Source: Lachnospiraceae bacterium (GTDB lineage Bacteria; Bacillota; Clostridia; Lachnospirales; Lachnospiraceae). From it: a stretch of 64,000 nucleotides of DNA. The position numbers and the translations under genes are program-made. The stretch is from positions 124,001-188,000 of the forward strand of contig SVFD01000006.1 of NCBI GenBank assembly GCA_015057025.1. The letters run 5' to 3'. Position 1 is the stretch's first letter, and each line of letters begins with the position of its first letter. Below the pieces are notes generated by a model. It had not been told where the DNA came from, ran no database searches, and saw nothing but the letters and a program-made list of their open reading frames with translations. Positions 55,193 through 63,976 of the stretch are shown here, piece by piece.

Positions 55193-56046
55193 TGTGTGAA
55201 TGCAATTGTCATACAAATTATGAACTGGACACTTTGATTCCTAAGGTTGGTGTAATTACAGATATCCGTCAGGAGACACCGGATGTTAAAACATTCCGTG
55301 TAAATGCTCCCGAAGGTGGTAAGTTGTTTGAACATATGCCCGGACAGTGCGCAATGTTATGTGCCCCCGGTGTGAGTGAGGCTATGTTCTCTATTACATC
55401 TTCACCTACCAACAAGGAATTCCAGGAATTCAGTATTAAAAAATGTGGTCAGCTTACAGATTATCTTCACAGCCTCCAGGTTGGTGATGAAATTACAGTA
55501 AGAGGACCTTACGGAAATCATTTCCCGGTTGAAACAGAATTAAAAGGTAAGAACCTTTTATTCATCGCCGGTGGTATCGGTCTTGCGCCTCTCCGTTCCG
55601 TAATCAATTATGCAATTGATAACAGAGCGGATTACGGAACCATCGATATCCTTTACGGCTCACGTTCTGCAGATGACCTGGTTCAGTTAAAAGAAATCCA
55701 GGAATTGTGGATGAATACGGAAGGTGTTAATGTACACTTAACCATCGACCGTGAGCAGGAAGGCTGGGACGGACATGTAGGTTTCGTACCTGCATACTTA
55801 AAAGAACTTGAATTCTCTACAGATAAAACAGTTCTTGTCTGCGGACCGCCTATCATGATTAAGTTCGTTCTTCAGGGACTGAAGGAATTAGGTTTCAAGG
55901 ATGAACAGATTTACACTACCTTTGAGCTTCGTATGAAGTGCGGTATCGGTAAGTGTGGACGTTGTAACATTGGTTCTAAATATGTATGTAAGGACGGCCC
56001 TGTATTCCGTTTCGACGAAATAGATGAGCTGCCTAACGAATATTAA
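55192..56046 (+). CDS. flxA: FlxA-like NAD(P)H:FAD oxidoreductase
   Basis: A 284-residue ferredoxin-NADP reductase-fold protein: the FAD site has FSITSSP, the NAD(P)-binding segment FIAGGIGLAPLRS, the nicotinamide-binding VCGPPIM and a C-terminal [2Fe-2S] cluster (CGIGKCGRCNIG...C). It resembles PyrK and the sulfhydrogenase gamma subunit. In FlxABCD it is the NADH-oxidising entry point. With HdrABC it completes an NADH-driven bifurcating module. Confidence 0.9.
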   Translation: MCECNCHTNYELDTLIPKVGVITDIRQETPDVKTFRVNAPEGGKLFEHMPGQCAMLCAPGVSEAMFSITSSPTNKEFQEFSIKKCGQLTDYLHSLQVGDEITVRGPYGNHFPVETELKGKNLLFIAGGIGLAPLRSVINYAIDNRADYGTIDILYGSRSADDLVQLKEIQELWMNTEGVNVHLTIDREQEGWDGHVGFVPAYLKELEFSTDKTVLVCGPPIMIKFVLQGLKELGFKDEQIYTTFELRMKCGIGKCGRCNIGSKYVCKDGPVFRFDEIDELPNEY

Positions 56047-56085
56047 GAGGCATTTAATTAATTACGAAAGGACTGGTATTCCAAA

Positions 56086-56760
56086 ATGGAAAATATGGTA
56101 AATGTATACTTTTTTGGTAAGAAATACAGCGTACCTGCAGATTTAACAATCATGACAGCTATGGAATATGCAGGCTACACCTTAAACAGAGGATGTGGCT
56201 GCCGTCACGGTTTCTGCGGTGCATGTGCAACTATTTACAGAATCAAAGGTAAGAACGAGTTAAAGACTTGTCTTGCATGTCAGACACAGGTAGAAGAAGG
56301 AATGTATGTAGCAAGTATTCCTTTCTTCCCCACAGACAAGAGAACATATGATATTAATGAAATCAAACCTACACAGCAGATTATGATGGAACTTTATCCT
56401 GAAATCTATAGCTGTATCGGATGTAACGCATGTACAAAGGCTTGTACACAGGACTTAAATGTTATGCAGTACATTGCATACGCTCAGAGAGGCGAGTTTG
56501 AAAAGTGTGCAGAAGAGTCTTTCGACTGTGTAAGCTGTGGATGCTGTTCAGTAAGATGTCCCGCTGGTATTTCTCATCCTATGGTTGGTCTTCTTGCAAG
56601 ACGTCTTACAGGTAAGTACATTGCTCCCGAAACAGAGCATTTGAAAAACCGCGTTGAAGAAATCAACAAGGGTGCTTATGATGAGTTAATCGAGCAGATT
56701 ATGCAGAAACCCATCACAGAAATGCAGGAATTATACAACACAAGAGAAATTGAGAAATAA
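56086..56760 (+). CDS. frdB: fumarate reductase iron-sulfur subunit (FrdB-like)
   Basis: A 224-residue iron-sulfur protein with an N-terminal [2Fe-2S] site (CGCRHGFCGAC then CLAC) and two C-terminal clusters (CIGCNACTKACT and CVSCGCCSVRCP). This is the SdhB/FrdB and TfrB-N order. It lacks the CCG extension of TfrB, which is instead represented by the separate hdrB. No membrane anchor subunits (FrdC/FrdD) exist in the operon. Confidence 0.85.
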   Translation: MENMVNVYFFGKKYSVPADLTIMTAMEYAGYTLNRGCGCRHGFCGACATIYRIKGKNELKTCLACQTQVEEGMYVASIPFFPTDKRTYDINEIKPTQQIMMELYPEIYSCIGCNACTKACTQDLNVMQYIAYAQRGEFEKCAEESFDCVSCGCCSVRCPAGISHPMVGLLARRLTGKYIAPETEHLKNRVEEINKGAYDELIEQIMQKPITEMQELYNTREIEK

Positions 56761-56772
56761 GGAGGGATAAAT

Positions 56773-58374
56773 ATGTTTACAGCAGAAATGCAGGAATCCA
56801 TTAAAAAGGTGGAAGCTACAAGAGCAGAACGTATGAAAACCGAACCCAGACGTATGACCGCTGAGGAAAAGGATACCCTTCTGAAAGCTTACCATCCTGA
56901 CTACAGAGAAGATGGATTTGTAGAAATCAAAATCGGACCCAACAAGGGTCAGAAGGTTCCCACAGAATTAGGACACCTTCTTCATTCAAACAGCCGTCTT
57001 TTAACAGATAAGGTTGATTTAAACAAAGTTGATTATGACGTAGACGTACTTGTTATCGGTGGCGGTGGTGCAGGTTCTTCTGCAGCTATTGAAGCACACG
57101 AAGCAGGCGCTAATGTTATGATCGTTACAAAGCTTCGTATCGGTGATGCCAATACTATGATGGCTGAAGGCGGTATCCAGGCTGCAGATAAAGAAAACGA
57201 CTCACCTGTACAGCATTACCTTGATGCATTCGGTGGCGGACACTTCGCTGCAAGACCTGAACTTTTAAGACGTCTTGTTATGGAAGCTCCCGATGCAATC
57301 CAGTGGTTGAATAAGTTAGGTGTTATGTTCGATAAGGACGAAGACGGAAGAATGGTTACTACACATGGTGGTGGTACATCAAGAAAGCGTATGCATGCTT
57401 GTAAAGACTATTCAGGTGCAGAAATCATGCGTACACTTCGTGATGAAGTGTTAAACCGTCAGATTCCTGTTGTTGAATTTACTTCAGCAGTTGAATTAAT
57501 TAAAGATGAAAAGGGTCAGGTTGCAGGTGCAGTACTTCTTAACATGGAAACAGGCGATTACATGGTAGCTAAGGCTAAAACCGTTGTTATTGCAACAGGT
57601 GGTGCAGGTCGTCTCCACTACCAGAACTTCCCTACATCAAACCACTACGGTGCTACCGCTGACGGTTTGGTATTGGGATACCGTGCAGGTGCACCCCTTT
57701 TATACCAGGATACAATTCAGTATCACCCTACAGGTGTTGCTTACCCTGCACAGATCTTCGGTGCATTGGTAACAGAGAAGGTTCGTTCTCTTGGTGCTAT
57801 GCTTGTTAACGTAGATGGTGAAGCATTTATGCATCCCCTGGAGACCCGTGATGTTTCAGCTGCATCCATTATTCGTGAATGCTCTGATAGAGGTAAGGGT
57901 GTAACTACACCTCTTGGAAGCGGTGTATGGTTGGATACTCCCATGATTGAAATGATCGGCGGACCCGGAACCATCGAAAAGAGAATTCCTGCGATGCTTC
58001 GTATGTACTTAAATTACGACATCGATATGAGAAAAGAACCCATTTTGATTTACCCTACACTCCACTACCAGAATGGTGGTTTGGAAATCGGCGGAGACGG
58101 ATTCACCAAGGCAATCGACAACTTGTTAGTTGCAGGTGAAGCTGTTGGTGGTATCCACGGAAGAAACCGTTTGATGGGTAACTCATTACTTGACATCATT
58201 GTATTTGGCCGTAACGCAGGTAAGGCTGCAGCAGCTAAGGCTAAGACTGTTGAGTTGGGTACCATGAATATTGACCATGTGGCTGCATATGCTGAAGAGT
58301 TAAAGGCTGCAGGCATCGAATCTAACGATGTTTCACCTCTTCTTCTTCCTAAATACGCTCGTCACGAAAGATAA
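56773..58374 (+). CDS. frdA: soluble fumarate reductase/SdhA-like flavoprotein
   Basis: A 533-residue flavoprotein. FAD loop VLVIGGGGAGSSAAIEA near residue 92; the covalent-FAD histidine segment of SdhA/FrdA (RSHTVxAQGG) is replaced by DANTMMAEGG, so the FAD is likely non-covalent. YHPTG, TRDVSAASIIREC and GGIHGRNRLMGNSLLDIIVFGR are catalytic and structural segments. A ~88-residue N-terminal extension precedes the Rossmann fold, and the usual C-terminal helical domain is missing. L-aspartate oxidase is the main alternative, made less likely by the operon. Confidence 0.83.
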   Translation: MFTAEMQESIKKVEATRAERMKTEPRRMTAEEKDTLLKAYHPDYREDGFVEIKIGPNKGQKVPTELGHLLHSNSRLLTDKVDLNKVDYDVDVLVIGGGGAGSSAAIEAHEAGANVMIVTKLRIGDANTMMAEGGIQAADKENDSPVQHYLDAFGGGHFAARPELLRRLVMEAPDAIQWLNKLGVMFDKDEDGRMVTTHGGGTSRKRMHACKDYSGAEIMRTLRDEVLNRQIPVVEFTSAVELIKDEKGQVAGAVLLNMETGDYMVAKAKTVVIATGGAGRLHYQNFPTSNHYGATADGLVLGYRAGAPLLYQDTIQYHPTGVAYPAQIFGALVTEKVRSLGAMLVNVDGEAFMHPLETRDVSAASIIRECSDRGKGVTTPLGSGVWLDTPMIEMIGGPGTIEKRIPAMLRMYLNYDIDMRKEPILIYPTLHYQNGGLEIGGDGFTKAIDNLLVAGEAVGGIHGRNRLMGNSLLDIIVFGRNAGKAAAAKAKTVELGTMNIDHVAAYAEELKAAGIESNDVSPLLLPKYARHER

Positions 58375-58427
58375 AAGAGAGCGATTTTACAGAAGAGAAT
58401 GGTCAAAAAATAATGTATGTTTTTGTC

Positions 58428-58457
58428 GGGCGAAGGCGTTGGAAAACGTTTTCGCCC
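58428..58457 (+). repeat. 13-bp hairpin with GGAA tetraloop between frdA and the carrier
   Basis: GGGCGAAGGCGTT, loop GGAA, AACGTTTTCGCCC (two G-U pairs). No T-run follows, so it is not a terminator. It may set relative expression of the enzyme genes and the carrier gene by mRNA processing or stability. The other bases of the 58375-58497 gap show nothing clear. Confidence 0.8.
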
Positions 58458-58497
58458 CGCAATGCGTAAATATATTGTATGAGGAAGGAAAAAAATT

Positions 58498-59754
58498 ATG
58501 TCACTTTTTGGTGGTGTGATTCCCATTACAGGAATTACATTTTTAATGTTTAGTCTTTTAATTATTACTTTCCTTGGTTATGCACTTGGACGTATTTCCG
58601 TTAAAGGTGTAAACCTTGGTACAGCAGGTGTATTTATCGTAGCGCTTCTTTACGGATGTTTCTTCTTTGAGCCTTTAAGCGCACAGCTTACCGTAAAAGC
58701 AGCAGATGGTACTGCAGTAAACTACGCAGAAAATGCACTTAAAATTATTGAAAATCTTGGTTTGATTTTCTTTGTAACTTCCGTAGGCTTTATTGCCGGA
58801 CCGAAGTTCTTCGGTAACATGAAGAAAAACTTTAAGTCATACGTTATGTTAGGTCTTGTGGTTATTATCGGTGGCGGTCTTGCTGCAATCGGATGTATTT
58901 TTCTCGGAAGATGGTTACAGCCTGATGTACCCCACGATGAATTAACAGCTATGGTTGTTGGTCTTCTTTCAGGTTCCTTAACTTCAACCCCTGCATTCTC
59001 GGCAGCAAAGGCTACTGTAGACCCGGCATTGGAGGGGATTGTATCTGTAGGACATGGTATTGCATATTTGTTTGGTGTTATCGGTGTAGTACTTTTTGTA
59101 CAGTTAATTCCTAAATTCATGAAAGCAAATATGGACGAAGAAAGAGCAAAGCTTGTTCAGGCGTCTGACGGTGAAGAAAAGAAATATGACGGTAAGTTAA
59201 TTGAACTTGATGGCTTTGGTATTGCACCTTTTGCACTTGCGGCAGTAATCGGTATCTTTGTTGGTATGATTAAGGTGCCTTTGAGTGCTCAGGGCTTAAG
59301 CGGAACCACTTTTGCATTAACAACAACCGGTGGTTGTCTTTTGACTTCTTTGGTGTTTGGTCATTTTGGAAGAATCGGTAAAATCAGCATTATGCCTTCA
59401 GAAACTACATTAAAAGTATTCCGTGAATTAGGTCTTATGCTTTTCCTTATTGGTGCAGGTATCCCGGGTGGTGCTGAATTCGTTGCTGAATTCCATGTAT
59501 TATACTTTGTATACGGTGTAATTATGACAATCGTTCCGATGATTCTCGGATTCCTTTTTGCAAAATATGTTGTAAAGTTAAGTCTTTTAAACAACCTTGG
59601 TTCAATTACAGGTGGTATGACAAGTACACCTGCACTTGGAACCTTAATTAACACAGCAGGAACAGAAGACGTTGCGGCAGCTTATGCAGCTACATATCCT
59701 ATCGCTTTGATTTCAGTTGTTCTTGTATCACAGTTCTTAATCATCTTGTTTTAA
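58498..59754 (+). CDS. aspartate:alanine exchanger (AAEx) family membrane carrier
   Basis: A 418-residue carrier of about ten helices built from two repeated Asp-Al_Ex domains (GLLSGSLTSTPAFSAA and LGSITGGMTSTPALGT are the matched GxxT-STPA motifs). The family includes AspT and the succinate exporter SucE of Corynebacterium. Following fumarate reductase in the operon, it is a candidate C4-dicarboxylate exporter. The substrate has not been shown. AGGAAGGA ribosome site. Confidence 0.82.
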   Translation: MSLFGGVIPITGITFLMFSLLIITFLGYALGRISVKGVNLGTAGVFIVALLYGCFFFEPLSAQLTVKAADGTAVNYAENALKIIENLGLIFFVTSVGFIAGPKFFGNMKKNFKSYVMLGLVVIIGGGLAAIGCIFLGRWLQPDVPHDELTAMVVGLLSGSLTSTPAFSAAKATVDPALEGIVSVGHGIAYLFGVIGVVLFVQLIPKFMKANMDEERAKLVQASDGEEKKYDGKLIELDGFGIAPFALAAVIGIFVGMIKVPLSAQGLSGTTFALTTTGGCLLTSLVFGHFGRIGKISIMPSETTLKVFRELGLMLFLIGAGIPGGAEFVAEFHVLYFVYGVIMTIVPMILGFLFAKYVVKLSLLNNLGSITGGMTSTPALGTLINTAGTEDVAAAYAATYPIALISVVLVSQFLIILF

Positions 59755-59790
59755 TTATTTAATATTAACAACTTTAAAAGGAGAAAAATT

Positions 59791-60633
59791 ATGCGCGAAA
59801 TTAACGTAAGTAATGTAACTGACGTTGTTGAAAAGCTTTGTATCGATGCAAATACACATCTTCCCGAAGATGTAAAATGTGCAATCAAGAATTGCCGTGC
59901 ATGCGAAGATGGCGAAATTGCTAAAGGCGTATTAGACAACATCATTGAAAACTTTGAAATCGCTGATAATGAGAATGTGCCCATTTGTCAGGATACAGGT
60001 ATGGCTTGTGTATTCTTGGAGATCGGTCAGGATGTTCACTTTGTAGGCGGAGATTTAACAGACGCTATTAACGAAGGTGTACGTCGCGGTTATGATAAGG
60101 GATATTTAAGAAAGTCCGTTGTAAAAGATCCCGTAAGACGCGGTAATACAGGTGATAATACTCCGGCTATGATTTATACAGAAATCGTTCCCGGCGAAAA
60201 TGTTAAAATTACTGTAGGACCTAAGGGCTTCGGTAGCGAGAACATGAGTGCAATCAGAATGTTCAAGCCTTCTCACGGTATTGAAGGTATTAAAGATTTT
60301 ATCATTGAGACTGTTGAAACAGCAGGCCCTAACCCCTGCCCGCCTATGGTAGTAGGTGTTGGTATCGGCGGTACTTTTGATAAGGCTGCCTTACTTGCTA
60401 AGAAAGCACTTATGCGCCCTATCGATTCTGAGAATCCTGATCCTTACTATGCAGACCTTGAAAAAGAAATGCTTGAAAAGATTAACGAACTTGGTATCGG
60501 ACCTCAGGGCTTTGGCGGTAGAACAACTGCTATCGGCCTTAACATTGAAACTTTACCTACCCACATTGCAGGTATGCCTTGTGCAATCAATATTAACTGC
60601 CATGTAACCCGTCATAAATCGGAGGTGATCTAA
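59791..60633 (+). CDS. fumA: fumarate hydratase, alpha subunit (class I, two-subunit)
   Basis: Class I (Fe-S) fumarase N-terminal subunit of 280 residues. The [4Fe-4S] cysteine ligands include CQDTG, near residue 66, and further conserved cysteines. [11 protein letters not shown] and [17 protein letters not shown] are family segments. Converts malate to fumarate together with the next gene, whose start overlaps its stop by 1 nt. Related tartrate dehydratases share the fold, but the operon supports fumarase. Confidence 0.9.
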   Translation: MREINVSNVTDVVEKLCIDANTHLPEDVKCAIKNCRACEDGEIAKGVLDNIIENFEIADNENVPICQDTGMACVFLEIGQDVHFVGGDLTDAINEGVRRGYDKGYLRKSVVKDPVRRGNTGDNTPAMIYTEIVPGENVKITVGPKGFGSENMSAIRMFKPSHGIEGIKDFIIETVETAGPNPCPPMVVGVGIGGTFDKAALLAKKALMRPIDSENPDPYYADLEKEMLEKINELGIGPQGFGGRTTAIGLNIETLPTHIAGMPCAININCHVTRHKSEVI

Positions 60634-61193
60634 TGGAGAAGCATATTACATTACCTTTAACTGAAGAATTAGCTAAAACATTACATGCAGGTGATACCGT
60701 ATATTTAACAGGTACTATTTATACATCACGTGATGCAGGTCACAAGAGAATGTGTGAAGCACTTGCTAAGGGTGAACCCCTGCCCATGGACCCTACAGAC
60801 GCAACTATTTACTATGTAGGACCTACTCCTGCAAAACCTGGTCAGGTAATCGGTTCTGCAGGTCCTACCACCAGCGGACGTATGGATGCTTATGCACCTA
60901 CAATGATGTCTGTTGGCGCAAGAGGTATGATTGGTAAAGGAGCTCGTTTACCTGAAGTTATTGAGGCAATGAAGAAATACAATGGTGTATACTTTGGTGC
61001 TATCGGTGGTGCAGGTGCGCTTCTTGCAAAATGTATTAAGAAGGCTGAGCTTATTGCATATGAAGATCTTGGTGCGGAAGCATTAAGAAAGCTTTACGTA
61101 GAGGAAATGCCTTTGGTTGTTATCATTGACAGCGAAGGAAATAATCTTTACGAAGAAGGCAGAGCAGCATATCTTGCACAGAGAAATAAATAA
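60633..61193 (+). CDS. fumB: fumarate hydratase, beta subunit (class I, two-subunit)
   Basis: C-terminal subunit of the split class I fumarase, 186 residues: LPLTEELAKTLHAGDTVYLTGTIYTSRDAGHKR, GPTTSGRMDAY and GAIGGAGALLA are typical. It ends the operon and is followed by a strong terminator. Confidence 0.92.
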   Translation: MEKHITLPLTEELAKTLHAGDTVYLTGTIYTSRDAGHKRMCEALAKGEPLPMDPTDATIYYVGPTPAKPGQVIGSAGPTTSGRMDAYAPTMMSVGARGMIGKGARLPEVIEAMKKYNGVYFGAIGGAGALLAKCIKKAELIAYEDLGAEALRKLYVEEMPLVVIIDSEGNNLYEEGRAAYLAQRNK

Positions 61194-61208
61194 TTTATAA
61201 CAAAATAA

Positions 61209-61250
61209 GACCATTGCAATAATTTTTTGTTGCAATGGTCATTCTTTTTT
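61209..61250 (+). terminator. intrinsic terminator ending the operon
   Basis: GACCATTGCAA / TTGCAATGGTC (11 bp, 10-nt loop) followed by ATTCTTTTTT. It closes the mdh-to-fum operon 16 nt after fumB. Confidence 0.92.
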
Positions 61251-61364
61251 TGTTTAAAACATTTTTTTGCAAAAGGAAATATGATATAATAATTAAACTT
61301 ATTGTATTAGGGAAAAGATAAAGTGCATTGTTTAAGAGGGAAGACAGAATACGGAGGACATAAG

Positions 61365-62711
61365 ATGCTTTTAGATAAAATTAGAGCAACAATTCCGGAA
61401 GAATGCGGCAGTATGATATTTGTAGCAGATGCAAGAAATTGTGTTTTGTTATACATGAACAGTGAGATGAAAGAGAAACTGGGAATTCAGCCGGAAGATG
61501 ATTCTTATATAGGGAAAAAATGCAGCGATGTTTTGCAGGAAATAGAACATTCCTGTGAAAATTGCCATGCTTGCGGGGGATGCGATACGAAGCGGTTTAC
61601 CCATGCTTTATATCATAATGTTGCCCATGATGAATATTTTCAGATTCGTTGGAAAAGTATTGAGATAGAAGGGAATAATTTATATCTTGAAATTGCCGAT
61701 GAAGTGACAGAACAAATCAAACGGCAGGAAGATACACTGCATCAGTTAAACAGAGAACGTGTTTTAATTCGTTGTGCAAGGACACTGGAGTTAAAACTTG
61801 ATGTAAAAGACGCAATTAATCGTCTTTTCGAAATTATCGGTAATTATTATAAAGCCGGACGGACTTATCTGTTTGAGATAGATTATGAGAAGCAGACCAC
61901 ATCAAATACCTATGAGTGGGTAGCAGAAGGAAGTACTGCAGAGTTAGATAATCTTCAGAATGTGCCTATAGAATCAATTCAACCGTTTTTGGACATGTTT
62001 GAAGAAAAGGGAATGTTTTACATTACGGATTTGGATGCTGATATATCCAAAGATACTTTGACCTATCAGATTTTACAAGCCCAGAAAATTCATAGTCTGT
62101 TGGCCGTGCCGGTAGTAGAAGGTGAGACGATTGTAGGCTTTCTTGGAGTAGATGACCCACAAGAGAATATCCGTGATTTTGACCTGCTCACATCTGTGCT
62201 TTATTTTATCCAAAATGATCTGGAGAAACGTCGTGTAATGGAGCAGTTGGAGCGCTTAAGTTATGAAGATACGTTAACAGGTTTATATAATCGTAATCGA
62301 TATAATGTTGTCAGAACGTCGCTTAAGAAAAAAGCACCGGAAAAGCTGGGAATTGTGTATATGGATTTAAATGGTTTAAAACATGCCAATGATACATATG
62401 GACATGATTATGGTGATAAGCTGATTCGAAAAACTGCAAAGATTTTATATGAGATTATGGGAAAAGATGCTTATCGTATCGGTGGTGATGAATTTGTGGC
62501 TATATGCGTGGATATTGAGAAAGAGTTGTTAGAAGAACGTACCGCGGCTATTCGAAAGCGAATGAGTGAAGAAGAGATTAAAGTTTCCATAGGCTCAAGT
62601 TGGCGCGATGAAAGTGTCCATATTAAGGAACAGCTTCATGAAGCAGACCAAAGAATGTACGAAGAAAAGAAGATATATTATCGTCAAAATGATTTTAAAG
62701 AAAAGTTATAA
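61365..62711 (+). CDS. PAS-GAF-GGDEF diguanylate cyclase with cysteine cluster
   Basis: A 448-residue c-di-GMP synthase. The N-terminal PAS-like domain (1-120) contains CENCHACGGC, four cysteines in a CxxCxxCxxC spacing at residues 64-73. A GAF-like region (about 140-285) follows, then GGDEF with the active loop YRIGGDEF. The cysteine set could bind Fe-S or another redox cofactor, making this an oxygen or redox sensor. ATG 61365 behind GGAGGA. Confidence 0.87.
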   Translation: MLLDKIRATIPEECGSMIFVADARNCVLLYMNSEMKEKLGIQPEDDSYIGKKCSDVLQEIEHSCENCHACGGCDTKRFTHALYHNVAHDEYFQIRWKSIEIEGNNLYLEIADEVTEQIKRQEDTLHQLNRERVLIRCARTLELKLDVKDAINRLFEIIGNYYKAGRTYLFEIDYEKQTTSNTYEWVAEGSTAELDNLQNVPIESIQPFLDMFEEKGMFYITDLDADISKDTLTYQILQAQKIHSLLAVPVVEGETIVGFLGVDDPQENIRDFDLLTSVLYFIQNDLEKRRVMEQLERLSYEDTLTGLYNRNRYNVVRTSLKKKAPEKLGIVYMDLNGLKHANDTYGHDYGDKLIRKTAKILYEIMGKDAYRIGGDEFVAICVDIEKELLEERTAAIRKRMSEEEIKVSIGSSWRDESVHIKEQLHEADQRMYEEKKIYYRQNDFKEKL

Positions 62712-62843
62712 TATGTAAAGGTATAAAAGAAGTTACATTTTAGAAAAATGTGTAATGATAATATATAAGGTATAAAATTCCTCTGTTTACAGATACTACT
62801 AACATTAAAATTGTTATAGAATTTGTAAACGGAGGTTTTTTAT

Positions 62844-63386
62844 ATGAAAGCAACTGGTATTGTACGGCGTATTGACGATTTGGGGCGTATTGTTATACCT
62901 AAAGAAATACGACGCACATTGAGAATAAGAGAAAGTGACCCCTTAGAAATATTTACGGACCGCGAAGGCGAAATTATTCTGAAGAAATATTCGTCCATAG
63001 GTGAAATGAACAGTTTTGCAAAGCAGTATGCGGACAGTCTTGCACAGGTGTCCGGCAAGGTGGCTGTGATTGCGGACCGAGACAGATATATTGCTGTATC
63101 CGGGGGGATGAAATCCTTATTGGGAAAGCATGTTAGTAAGGATATGGAAAAAAGAATGGAAAAACGCGAAACTGTTGTAGCAAAGCAGGGTGAGAAGACA
63201 TTTACCCTGTTGGCAGATGATGAGAATGAGTATCAATCTCAGGCATTTGCTCCGATTATCTGTGAAGGTGACGTGGTAGGCGTCGTGTGTCTTTTATCTG
63301 CAGAAGCAAAAGACGCGATAGGAGATGTGGAACGTAAACTTGTCCTTTCGGCGGCAGCTTTTCTGGGAAAGCAAATGGAATTATAA
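62844..63386 (+). CDS. spoVT: stage V sporulation protein T
   Basis: A 180-residue regulator with an N-terminal AbrB swapped-hairpin domain (GIVRRIDDLGRIVIPKEIRRTLRI) and a C-terminal GAF-like domain. In Bacillus it tunes sigma-G genes in the forespore. CGGAGG ribosome site. Its end overlaps the convergent gene by 6 nt. Confidence 0.93.
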   Translation: MKATGIVRRIDDLGRIVIPKEIRRTLRIRESDPLEIFTDREGEIILKKYSSIGEMNSFAKQYADSLAQVSGKVAVIADRDRYIAVSGGMKSLLGKHVSKDMEKRMEKRETVVAKQGEKTFTLLADDENEYQSQAFAPIICEGDVVGVVCLLSAEAKDAIGDVERKLVLSAAAFLGKQMEL

Positions 63387-63653
63387 AAAGTCTTCTTCTA
63401 AAACCTGAAGCTCCATATAATCAAAATCTATTGGCTCGATAAAATTATCCTGAGTAAAACGTGCTTTACTTAAACGTTTAAAATCAGAGATGGTGGATTC
63501 GAGCCATATCGGTTTACTTAGATCAAAATAGATACAAGCCTCTTCTATACCATCAAAAATCTTGTGTGTGCGTGTCTTATCTGACGTATCTTCTATTACT
63601 GTATCTTTAAGCAATCGGTTATCTTTTATTATTTTAATCCATAAACGAAACAT
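63381..63653 (-). CDS. conserved hypothetical protein (90 aa)
   Basis: A 90-residue protein opening MFRLWIKIIKDNRL, with DLSKPIWLES and FTQDNFIEPIDFDYMELQ; a similar pattern is common in Clostridia but without assigned function. AAAGGAA precedes the ATG. Convergent with spoVT. Confidence 0.7.
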   Translation of the reverse strand: MFRLWIKIIKDNRLLKDTVIEDTSDKTRTHKIFDGIEEACIYFDLSKPIWLESTISDFKRLSKARFTQDNFIEPIDFDYMELQVLEEDFL

Positions 63654-63683
63654 AATGAGTTCCTTTCCCTCTAAAATGAGGAG

Positions 63684-63713
63684 TGCCCCGATGTCTGTTA
63701 AGACACCGAGGCA
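63684..63713 (-). repeat. inverted repeat upstream of the 90-aa gene
   Basis: TGCCCCGATGTCT / AGACACCGAGGCA form an imperfect 13-position stem around GTTA. It lies in the leader of the minus-strand gene. No T-run follows. I see nothing else definite between 63714 and 63976. Confidence 0.6.
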
Positions 63714-63976
63714 TTATGAAAAAAATTGTTAGCAATGTTAATGTCACATGAATGATTGTTCTCTTCAACTGTTTTTAGTATAACCGAGAAATATGAATAA
63801 AAAATGAACGCAAAGTTAAAGTAGTTTTAAAATTTGTTGAATCAAAGACTATAATATATGAATGAACAACTTTCAGATACTTTCATGTTGTAAAACCTTG
63901 CAAAAAATGATAAAATATTCTAAATCTATAATTTTGTATTCTATAGATTAATGGGGTTTAAGTTGGAGGAAAAACA

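Noticed and set aside
56773-58374. L-aspartate oxidase (NadB) for the flavoprotein
   Set aside because: The non-covalent FAD segment is compatible, but no nadA/nadC is present and an FrdB-type subunit, fumarase and carrier surround it.
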